Source: Winogradskyella psychrotolerans RS-3
Lineage (GTDB): Bacteria > Bacteroidota > Bacteroidia > Flavobacteriales > Flavobacteriaceae
Direction of reading: 5' to 3'
Length of the DNA: 64,000 nucleotides
Assembly (NCBI RefSeq): GCF_000427335.1
Contig: NZ_ATMR01000095.1
Location: forward strand, 1 to 64,000
Position numbers and translations under genes: made by a program. A model generated the notes under the pieces. The model made no database searches, was not told the origin of the DNA, and saw nothing but the letters and a program-made list of their open reading frames with translations. Of the stretch, positions 1 to 7,736 are shown piece by piece; position 1 is the stretch's first letter; each line of letters begins with the position of its first letter.

Positions 1-56
1 TATGTTTTTTTATATTTGAGAATTACACCTATATAAGGATTAATCGCAATTATTGA

Positions 57-664
57 ATGAGCTTATTTCGTAAATTCTTCGGAAAAAAATCTGAACAAAC
101 TGAAGAAAACATACCAAATCATGAACGTGGCAAATATATGCCAGAAGTAAAGCTACCTGTAGATGAACGTTTTACAATCAACTTCAAACGCAATGGTGGT
201 AAGTTTCTATATTGTGAAAATTTAGAAGAAGTTAAGGAAAGTTTTAATTCTATTTTAGAGGAGAATAATTGGCATAATGATAAAGTTTTTCTAATCGATC
301 AACGTTTAACAGAATTATTTAAAGATTTTAATCTTAACAGTAGTACAAAACTCTCTGAAACTGCTTATTTTTTATCTACCTGCGAGTATTTAATTTCTGA
401 CGATGGCTCATTATTGATTTCTTCAAATCAAATTGCAGAAAAAAATTAATAGAATTACCAGATCATTTTATAATCTATGCTACAACCAGTCAGTTTGTAG
501 AAACTATTGGCGAAGGTTTAAAAGGTATTAAAGCTAAAAGTAAAACAAAAATACCAACAAACATTACTACAATAAAGCATTTCAAAGCCGCTGACGATAA
601 AGACTTTCTAACTTACGGAAGTAGTTCAAAAAACCTATACCTACTTTTATTAGAAGACTTATAA
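57..664 (+). CDS. LUD-domain (LutC/YkgG-like) protein, frameshifted
   Basis: Small LUD-domain protein of the kind that precedes cdsA in many Flavobacteriaceae; its biochemical role is not established. The first frame runs from the ATG at 57 to a stop at 447-449 and holds the N-terminus and the stretch around 'SDDGSLLISSNQIAEK'. The rest of the domain ('LPDHFIIYATTSQFVETIGEG' region to 'LLLLEDL') continues at once in the -1 frame to a stop at 662-664. The switch falls in an A7 run at 439-445; one more A would restore a single ORF of about 202 residues. The stop overlaps the cdsA start by one base, as in an operon. It could be a sequencing indel (most likely), a -1 slippery site or a real mutation. 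Confidence 0.8.
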
Positions 665-1479
665 TGAAAGAACTAGCCATAAGAGCCATTTCTGGTGCTA
701 TCTATGTTTTACTTCTAATAGGTTCACTTTACTCACAAATAGCTTCTGTTATTTTAATTGGAGTATTTGGTGTCATTTGTTTAACAGAATTAAGCCGTCT
801 TATAAAGCTTAAATCTTTTATGCAATATCTCATATTTCTTATTTTATATGGAGGATTTTGGTATTTAAGTGTCAATAATTCAACAAATTTAATGAGCGAT
901 GAAGCCATTCAAATTCTACTAGTAATTACCATATTTGTCAATCTTATTTTAATCAAGGATTTATTTGCCTCAAAACGGATTCCTCTTTTTGAATCTAAGC
1001 GGTATATTGTGGCTGCTTTTTATTTGGCTAGTGGTTTTGTGTTTATGTTACTCATTGCTAACTACCATAATGAATTTACGCCACTTTTATTATTAGGTGG
1101 ATTTATACTCATTTGGGTTAACGATAGTGCAGCATACATTGTTGGAAAGAATTTTGGTAAACAGAAATTATTCCCAAGTATATCACCAAAGAAAACAGTT
1201 GAAGGGTTCCTAGGTGGTTTATTTTTTGCCTGTATTTCCAGTTATTTTATTGCTTCTTACTCAGAAACGCTTACGTTTACACCATGGTTAATATTAGCCA
1301 TTATCGTTAGTGTTTTTGGTACATTTGGTGATTTAATAGAATCTAAATTTAAACGCCAAGCAGGCGTTAAAGATAGTGGAGTTATAATGCCAGGACATGG
1401 AGGGCTTTTAGATCGACTAGATAGTATTATCTTTGCTGCTCCATTTATATATTTATTTTTAAGAATTATACACTTTTAA
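664..1479 (+). CDS. cdsA: Phosphatidate cytidylyltransferase
   Basis: Makes CDP-diacylglycerol from phosphatidic acid and CTP, the branch point of phospholipid synthesis, at the inner membrane. The 271 residues form about seven to eight hydrophobic segments. The family signature lies near residues 227-253 (S-K-F-K-R, then K-D-S-G, then the P-G-H-G-G-L-L-D-R-L-D core). A conserved N-D-S-A-A-Y stretch near 153-158 precedes it. The start overlaps the stop of the LUD gene by one base, and psd follows after 12 bases, so this is a lipid-synthesis operon. Length is normal for the family. Confidence 0.96.
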   Translation: MKELAIRAISGAIYVLLLIGSLYSQIASVILIGVFGVICLTELSRLIKLKSFMQYLIFLILYGGFWYLSVNNSTNLMSDEAIQILLVITIFVNLILIKDLFASKRIPLFESKRYIVAAFYLASGFVFMLLIANYHNEFTPLLLLGGFILIWVNDSAAYIVGKNFGKQKLFPSISPKKTVEGFLGGLFFACISSYFIASYSETLTFTPWLILAIIVSVFGTFGDLIESKFKRQAGVKDSGVIMPGHGGLLDRLDSIIFAAPFIYLFLRIIHF

Positions 1480-1491
1480 GAGATTAAAACT

Positions 1492-2145
1492 ATGTTTCAT
1501 AAAGAAGGCCATAAAATTATATTTATTACACTAGTAATAGTTATCGGTTCATTTTTTTTAATTGATGAATTTATTATTAATGAATGGTTAAGAAAAGGAT
1601 TGATGCTAGCAATTTTAGTATTCTTCATTCTAATTTTACAGTTCTTTAGAAACCCTAAACGCAACACGCATTCTAGCGAAAAACAAGCGTTATCTCCTGT
1701 AGATGGCAAAGTTGTGGTTATTGAAGAAGTTGAAGAGACTGAGTTTTTTAAAGATAAACGTATTCAAGTTTCAGTATTTATGTCTCCTATAAATGTACAT
1801 GTTACGCGTTACCCAATTTCGGGAAAAGTGACTTTTAGCAAGTATCATCCAGGAAAGTTCTTAGTCGCTTGGCACCCAAAAGCAAGTGAGGAGAATGAGC
1901 GCACTACCGTAGTGGTTGAAAATGAATATTTTGGTAAAGTATTATACAGACAAATTGCTGGTGCATTAGCGAAACGTATTGTAAATTATGCTAAAGTTGA
2001 TACTAAAATCGAACAAGGATCTGATTCTGGATTTATAAAATTTGGGTCGCGTGTTGATTTATTCTTACCTTTAGATGCAGATATTAAAGTAGAACTTAAT
2101 CAAAAAGTTCGCGGTGGTGAAAGCATCATTGCAGAAATTAAATGA
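1492..2145 (+). CDS. psd: Phosphatidylserine decarboxylase family protein
   Basis: Decarboxylates phosphatidylserine to phosphatidylethanolamine using a pyruvoyl group. This is the short form (217 residues) typical of Bacteroidota. Two hydrophobic segments lie near residues 8-25 and 36-52. An S-P-V-D-G-K motif is at 68-73, V-H-V-T at 102-105, and the self-cleavage site F-G-S-R-V-D is near 184-189, where cleavage between Gly185 and Ser186 would create the pyruvoyl group. Its place directly after cdsA fits the pathway (CdsA product to phosphatidylserine to phosphatidylethanolamine); the phosphatidylserine synthase is not in the window. The stop overlaps the next start by four bases (ATGA). Confidence 0.95.
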   Translation: MFHKEGHKIIFITLVIVIGSFFLIDEFIINEWLRKGLMLAILVFFILILQFFRNPKRNTHSSEKQALSPVDGKVVVIEEVEETEFFKDKRIQVSVFMSPINVHVTRYPISGKVTFSKYHPGKFLVAWHPKASEENERTTVVVENEYFGKVLYRQIAGALAKRIVNYAKVDTKIEQGSDSGFIKFGSRVDLFLPLDADIKVELNQKVRGGESIIAEIK

Positions 2146-2408
2146 CTTCCAAAGAATTAAACATAGAATTTCAAGACGCAGTAGATCGTGTAAACGATCA
2201 TACTGAACCTTTTCCTGCGGATTTTTTACTTCGCCTATACGCCTATTTTAAAAAAGCAACCAATAATTACGATCAGCCAAGCAGTCGTAAGCCCATAATT
2301 AATGCGTTTAAGGCAAATGCTTTATTTCAAGTAAAGGATATCTCTAAAGATGAAGCTAAAAAAGAGTATATCAATCTTGTTACGAATTATTTTTTATATC
2401 GTAAGTAA
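2142..2408 (+). CDS. Acyl-CoA-binding protein
   Basis: Small cytoplasmic four-helix protein (88 residues) of the ACBP family, expected to bind long-chain acyl-CoA. The family's Y-x-x-F/Y-K-x-A-T motif is seen as 'LYAYFKKAT', and the K-D-I-S-K-D-E-A-K-K-E-Y-I stretch near 65-77 matches the third and fourth helices. The Trp usually found before it is replaced by aliphatic and Phe residues. It overlaps psd by four bases, so it is translated with the phospholipid genes; acyl-CoA supply for lipid synthesis is a reasonable role but is inferred. Confidence 0.88.
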   Translation: MTSKELNIEFQDAVDRVNDHTEPFPADFLLRLYAYFKKATNNYDQPSSRKPIINAFKANALFQVKDISKDEAKKEYINLVTNYFLYRK

Positions 2409-2771
2409 AGATTTCAAAAGACTTAAGCTCCCTTTGCTGTTGTTAGAAATAAGATAAAAACTTGAGAGCAACTAACTGACCACCTCAGGACTTCCTATTT
2501 AATCAATCAATACCATTTATTATTTAAAATGAGTTATAAATAATAATTGGAATAAGAGACAAATCTGTTTGCTACAATCAGAAATATCTATAGCCCCATA
2601 ATAGTTTAGCAATTTATGTTTTTGTTTTATTAAAACATCGCTCAAGGGACAAACTACTCAATTCTGATCGATCAAAATTAGCAATTTAACCCTATAATAA
2701 ATAATACGTATTATACCTTTTTATGTCCTACGTCTTTGTTCGATATTCCTGATTCTAAAAATATAACAAAT
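2409..2771. other. Intergenic stretch with no recognised gene
   Basis: About 360 bases between the convergent ends of the acyl-CoA-binding-protein gene and the guanidino hydrolase gene. I see no open frame of useful length, no RNA gene and no strong terminator hairpin; it is AT-rich with scattered short repeats only. Confidence 0.6.
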
Positions 2772-3683
2772 TTATTCTCTTATCAAAGGCAGTGTAGAAC
2801 ACCTTAATAAACCTTCTTGCTTTGCAATCTCTGCATAAGGGACTTCTTCAACAGTAAAGCCATTTTCTCGTAACCAAGTATTCAGTCTCGTGAAGTTTTT
2901 TTCCGAAATAATAACATCTTCAGAAATTGAAAATATATTACTATTCATACTATACATTTCCTCTTTTGTGATTTCGAACACATTCTCTTTCCCGAAAAAA
3001 TTCAATAACCATTCATATTCCCTTTCAATTAAGAATCCATTTTTATGAAGTATAGCTTTGTCTTTCCCTATAGGCTGAAAACAACAATCTAAGTGAAGCG
3101 CATTTTCCTTAGGATCCGTGTTTGATTTACGAAGTTCGAATGCTTTCACGGTTTTATGCGGAAACAATTCCTGAATAGCAATTACAGCATCCATATTAGT
3201 CCTCGCTGTAATGTAATCTGAATAGTCTTCACCTGAATAGGTTCCTATAAACACAAAATCATTCCATGGCATTACATCACCACCTTCTACATGGCACTCC
3301 TCTGGAAGAATGATAATGTTCTCATCCCCTATTTTCTCTATCACATGATGAATTGCTTCATACTCGCGTTCGCGATCTGGTAATATATTAGCTTTTATAA
3401 ATTTATCATCAATGACAAAAGCTATATCTCTAGAAAATATTTGGTTGTAGTCCTTAATAACCTCTGGTCTATAAACCGTAACATCATATTTTTCAAATAT
3501 TTCAGCAACAGCATCCATTTCCTTAATCATATCGCTTTCTTTAGGATACGTGCCTGCCTTTATATGTAGAATAGATTTAGGATCGTAAGCCTCGTCAATT
3601 GAAGGAATAGAACCAATACTTTCGGCTGTACCAAGAATAACTGATCTTAGACGTGAAGTTTCGTTTTGTATATTAAGTTTCAT
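2772..3683 (-). CDS. Arginine deiminase / DDAH-family guanidino hydrolase
   Basis: Member of the pentein superfamily (arginine deiminase, dimethylarginine dimethylaminohydrolase, amidinotransferase), which attacks a guanidino carbon with a cysteine. The 303 residues show the expected catalytic set: S-R-D near 84-86, E-G-G-D at 133-136, the H-L-D motif at 197-199 and a C-terminal Cys at 295 in 'EGLLRCSTLPL'. Substrate cannot be told from motifs alone; arginine, methylarginine and related compounds are all possible. It lies downstream of gltA but a terminator separates them at about 3788-3818, so it probably has its own promoter. Confidence 0.85.
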   Translation of the reverse strand: MKLNIQNETSRLRSVILGTAESIGSIPSIDEAYDPKSILHIKAGTYPKESDMIKEMDAVAEIFEKYDVTVYRPEVIKDYNQIFSRDIAFVIDDKFIKANILPDREREYEAIHHVIEKIGDENIIILPEECHVEGGDVMPWNDFVFIGTYSGEDYSDYITARTNMDAVIAIQELFPHKTVKAFELRKSNTDPKENALHLDCCFQPIGKDKAILHKNGFLIEREYEWLLNFFGKENVFEITKEEMYSMNSNIFSISEDVIISEKNFTRLNTWLRENGFTVEEVPYAEIAKQEGLLRCSTLPLIRE

Positions 3684-3785
3684 AAGTATTATTTATTCTT
3701 TTCAACGATCATGTATTATATCTTAATTACGATCTTATAGATGTATTAAAACACTTTACTATGGCCATTTCAAATGTCTAAAAAC

Positions 3786-3820
3786 AGAAAAAGCTCCATA
3801 AATATCTATGAAGCTTTTAT
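3786..3820 (-). terminator. Intrinsic terminator after gltA
   Basis: On the minus strand the sequence forms AAAGCTTCATA, loop, TATGGAGCTTT, followed by a T-rich tail, about 20 bases after the citrate synthase stop codon. It should end the gltA transcript. Confidence 0.75.
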
Positions 3821-3836
3821 TTATAAATTCAGAGAA

Positions 3837-5124
3837 TTATCTTTTATCAATAGATTTAAAATCTCTATGAGTTTCTCCTATGTATAGTTGTCTTGGACGA
3901 CCAATAGGTTCATTACGCATACGCATCTCTTTCCATTGAGCAATCCAACCTGGTAAACGACCCATAGCGAACATTACAGTAAACATTTCTACCGGAATTC
4001 CCATAGCTCTATAAATAATACCAGAGTAAAAATCTACATTTGGATATAATTTTCTATCCACAAAGTAAGGATCTTCTAATGCTTCTTTTGCTAAGCCTTT
4101 AGCGATATCTAAGATAGGATCTTCAATACCTAAATCTGCTAATACTTCATCAGCTGCTTTCTTAATAATAAGAGCTCTAGGATCAAAGTTTTTATAGACT
4201 CTGTGACCAAAGCCCATTAAACGGAAAGGATCATTTTTATCCTTAGCTTTAGCCATATACTTCTTAGTATCACCACCATCAGCTCTAATAGCTTCAAGCA
4301 TTTCTAAAACGGCTTGGTTAGCACCACCATGAAGTGGTCCCCAAAGTGCCGAAATACCAGATGCCAATGATACAAATAAACCAGCATGAGAAGAACCAGC
4401 AATTCTTACTGTAGAAGTAGAACAGTTTTGTTCATGATCTGCATGTAAAATTAAAAGTTTATCTAAGGCATTTACTAAAATTGGATTTTGTTCGTAATCA
4501 CCACTTGGGCTTTTAAACATCATCTTTAATAAATTCTCTACATAACCCAATTTATTATCTCCGTAATCTAAAGGAAGACCATTCTTTTTACGTAATGTCC
4601 AAGCGACTAAAACAGGGAATTTAGCTAAAATTCTAACAATAGCTTTATACATTTCCTCTTCAGAACTAACATCTACTGTAGATGGGTAAAAATGCGGTAA
4701 GCGCACTAGTTAAAGAAGATAGCACTCCCATTGGATGTGCAGATTTAGGAAATGCATCCAAAATCTTTTTAATATCATCATCAACAACTGAATGTGCTTT
4801 AATATCGGCATCAAATTTTGTTAATTGCTCTTTCGTTGGTAATTCACCGAAAATAAGAAGGAACACGACTTCTAAAAAACTACCTTTCTCAGCTAATTCT
4901 TCAATAGAATATCCTCTATATCTTAAAATACCTTTTTCACCATCTAGAAACGTAATAGCACTTTCACAACTTCCTGTATTTTTATAGCCCGGATCTAAGG
5001 TAATAACACCTCCTGTTGAACCTCTTAAACTTTTAATATCAATAGCGACTTCTTTTTCTGTTCCAGTTATGATAGGAAATTCATACTTCTCGCCATTAAT
5101 TTCTAATGTAGCTTTATCTGACAT
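3837..5124 (-). CDS. gltA: Citrate synthase, split by a one-base insertion
   Basis: Condenses oxaloacetate and acetyl-CoA at the entry of the citric acid cycle. The protein is read in two frames: residues 1-145 from 5124 down to about 4690, then the rest from about 4688 to 3837. Removing one A from the A5 run at 4688-4692 (T5 on the coding strand) restores a 428-residue protein of normal length. The catalytic residues are present in the reconstructed protein: His265 in W-G-P-L-H-G-G, His307 in G-F-G-H-R-V-Y, and Asp364 in N-V-D-F-Y-S-G. Because the remainder is so well conserved, I regard the shift as a sequence error rather than a lost enzyme. The gene stands alone between a divergent outer-membrane gene and its own terminator. 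Confidence 0.93.
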
Positions 5125-5298
5125 ATTTTCTTTTCGGATTTTAATAAATTATAAGGATTGTAAATTTACAAAATATCAAACGATTTATAAAGCAGATTTA
5201 TAATGGTTTTAACAATTTCGGGGTGTTCTATCAAACTACTATAATTTTAGCCTATTGAAATATAAAAAATGGGCCTATTTTTGCCAGTTATTTTGAAT

Positions 5299-6056
5299 AT
5301 GAAACATTTCATCTTACCACTTTTTTTTTGACATTTAGTTTTAATTGTATGTATTCACAAATTGTGAATGTAGAATCTTTAAGACGTGTTTCTGATACAT
5401 CGAAATGGTCTGGATCTGCAAGTTTAGATATTGGACTCATAAAAAACACACAGTCAATTTTTAAGATCACTAATAATTTGAGGCTTCAATATAATTTTGA
5501 AAAGAACCTCTATCTTTTTATTAATGATTTAAAACTTGAACAAATTGAAAACAATTCTTTTGTAAATAAAGGTATTCAGCATTTAAGATATAATAGAAAA
5601 ATTACAGAACGTTTAAAGCTTGAAGTTTTTGCGCAAAGTCAGTACGATGCTATTTCCGATATAAATTTTAGAGGATTATTAGGTGTTGGACCACGATTTA
5701 AACTCTCTAAAAATGACAATTACAGGTTTTATTTAGGAACACTTTTAATGTTTGAACACGAAGAATCCTCGGATCAAAGTATCGATATTCTAAGAGATTT
5801 TAGAGGTAGTATCTATTTTTCTAGTAGCTTATATCCTTTAGAAAATATATCTATAGTGAGCACTACATATTACCAGCCACTATTGAAACAATTCTCTGAT
5901 TTTAGAATTTCTAATCAAACGTCTCTTGGTATTAAAGTCTTAAAAAATCTACTATTTAAAACCTCATTCACCTATAATTTTGATGCTAGTCCTATTATTG
6001 GTATTCCTAAGACGCAATATGAGTTGACGAATGGCATTGTTTATACGTTTGATTGA
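5299..6056 (+). CDS. DUF481-type outer-membrane protein, frameshift in signal peptide
   Basis: Predicted beta-barrel protein of about 252 residues resembling the DUF481 (YdiY-like) family: many alternating aromatic/polar strands and a final strand ending in 'YELTNGIVYTFD'. The open frame as it stands can only begin at a TTG near 5328. Upstream, an ATG at 5299 opens a signal peptide beginning M-K-H-F-I-L-P-L-F-F that runs into a stop in a T9 run (5321-5329); one more T joins it to L-T-F-S-F-N-C-M-Y-S-Q, a normal signal-peptidase end. The gene is divergent from gltA. Function unknown. Confidence 0.75.
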
Positions 6057-6173
6057 AAAAGCGATATTAGACCGTCCCGTTATCGCAACTGTTAGATCAT
6101 AGAACTTAGACTCCAATGTAAATAACTGATGAAGTGATAGCACAAATAGAACTAAGATAATTGTGGATAAATA

Positions 6174-7469
6174 CTAATTTCGGTTTAGAATTTCCCTAAA
6201 CTGATAAAAGAAACGTTCTATTAATCTTAAGTCTTCAGTAATAATCTCTGCAGTGCCTCTCATTTCTTGTTTAAACTCTATGTCTTTATTATAGGAAGTA
6301 ATCATTTTCTCAGGCAACGAAACATCAATAAAATACAAACCTTCTTTATCTGGAATTAATGATATGTTTTTCACTTTTCCGTTTAACACACCAAATTCAG
6401 TATCTGGATAGTTTTCTAATTTTACATTTACCTTTTGCCCAATTTTAATTTTACCAGAATTTTGTGCTGGTGTCTTTAGCTTTGCAATATATGCTGCATT
6501 CTCATTTGGAATGATAGTAAACACCAAATCTCCTTGATTAACGGTTTGATTGGTGTCCCAATAATTTAAAAAAGAAACCTTACCATTAATATTTGAGCTT
6601 AACACATATTGAAACTCCCAATCTTTAACGGCTTTCTTGAGTTGATTAAAGGATTGAATTACATTTTTAAGTAAGGTCATTTCTTCTTTAACACGATTGA
6701 TTTCTGTTCCTTTTGAAGTCATGTTCGCATTACTGATACCTTCTCTAATTTGAGAAATTGAGGCTTCAAAATTTTTAAAGTTACGCTCAGCTTGCGCGTA
6801 TTGCAATTGCTTGTTTTCGTATTCTTGCGCCGAAATCACTCCTTTTTCAAATAAGGTGGTTTGCCTGTTTAAATCTTTTAAATTGAATTCTAGTTCGGTT
6901 TTGTTAAGGTCTCTTTGAGATTTTAAACTTTGTAAACGTCTATTTAATTCTGAAATGGAATATCGATTTGCTATAGCTTCATTAGAAAATGGTTCTAACT
7001 CTTTGTTTAATTTATATTGTATATAACTGTTCTCAAATAATGCATATTGCGATTCTATATCTCCTAAAAATAATATGGGTAAACTGTCTAGTGGAAAATA
7101 AAACGATTTACTATTTACTGTGATGGTATCAATCACAGATTTTAGTATAAAAACATCTTTATAATTAGCTGTGTTTTCTAAAATGGCTAAAGATTGATTT
7201 TCTGTTACAACTTCGTTATCTGAAACTAGAATAGTATTCAACTTTCCTGTAATTTTAGCATATTCTTTTTGTGGTGGCACTTGTGTGGTTACCAAAGCTT
7301 CAGAAACAATAATATCTGGATATTTTACAAACCAAGAAATACCCAATAACATCAGAATTAAAAATAGGAACAAGACATTTCCCCAACGTATCATCCAATG
7401 TGGTACTCTGGTGAGTATTTCTTGTACTTCTTCGCTTCTTAGTTGTATGTTGTCTAGTTTGTTTTCCAT
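6174..7469 (-). CDS. HlyD-family membrane fusion protein (peptide exporter adaptor)
   Basis: Periplasmic adaptor for the peptidase-ABC exporter encoded upstream. The 431 residues begin with a short cytoplasmic tail, one membrane segment near residues 31-48, a first lipoyl-like half ('ITGKLNTILVSDNEVV'), a long coiled-coil hairpin of roughly residues 165-270, the second lipoyl half ('INGKVSFLNYWDTNQTVNQG') and a beta-barrel region. It is the last gene of the minus-strand cluster, separated from the exporter by a 229-bp repeat element. No TolC-like gene lies in the window, so an outer-membrane partner must come from elsewhere, or the peptides are released in the periplasm. Confidence 0.92.
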   Translation of the reverse strand: MENKLDNIQLRSEEVQEILTRVPHWMIRWGNVLFLFLILMLLGISWFVKYPDIIVSEALVTTQVPPQKEYAKITGKLNTILVSDNEVVTENQSLAILENTANYKDVFILKSVIDTITVNSKSFYFPLDSLPILFLGDIESQYALFENSYIQYKLNKELEPFSNEAIANRYSISELNRRLQSLKSQRDLNKTELEFNLKDLNRQTTLFEKGVISAQEYENKQLQYAQAERNFKNFEASISQIREGISNANMTSKGTEINRVKEEMTLLKNVIQSFNQLKKAVKDWEFQYVLSSNINGKVSFLNYWDTNQTVNQGDLVFTIIPNENAAYIAKLKTPAQNSGKIKIGQKVNVKLENYPDTEFGVLNGKVKNISLIPDKEGLYFIDVSLPEKMITSYNKDIEFKQEMRGTAEIITEDLRLIERFFYQFREILNRN

Positions 7470-7491
7470 TTATTTCATTGTATTCAATCAA

Positions 7492-7720
7492 AAAACACCC
7501 CTAAAGTCCCCTCAAGGGGACAATTGTACGATTAAAATTTATTTTTATATTAAACTTTATAAATGCAATAATGCTTATTTTGAGCTTACATTAATTTGTA
7601 AGCATCAAAAAAAATATTTTGTTTTTAACCTATTCTCTAAAGGGACATTTTAAAAAAATCTTTTAGATTTTTTTCCGCAACAGCGAGACTGTCCCTTTGA
7701 GGGGACTTTAGGGGTGTTTT
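7492..7720. mobile_element. MITE-like element with about 31-bp terminal inverted repeats
   Basis: The left end (7492-7522, starting AAAACACCCCTAAAGTCCCC) and the right end (7690-7720) are inverted copies that match at 30 of 31 positions by eye. The 229-bp element holds no convincing gene; the small open frames crossing it are of low complexity. A further partial copy of the end motif, AAAGGGACATTTTA, lies inside at about 7639-7652. It sits between the exporter and the HlyD gene, so it is transcribed with them unless it stops transcription. Confidence 0.75.
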
Positions 7721-7736
7721 AAAAAAATTTGAATGT

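Noticed and set aside
4682-4987. Plus-strand ORF of 101 codons in gltA
   Set aside because: Mirror frame of the conserved citrate synthase gene.
3837-5124. Citrate synthase as two separate genes or a true pseudogene
   Set aside because: All catalytic residues are present and one base in an A5 run explains the split; the same type of fault occurs in rpsH, which cannot be lost.
7285-7653. Plus-strand ORF crossing the HlyD start and the MITE-like element
   Set aside because: It runs antisense to the HlyD gene and through the repeat; composition is that of a shadow frame.
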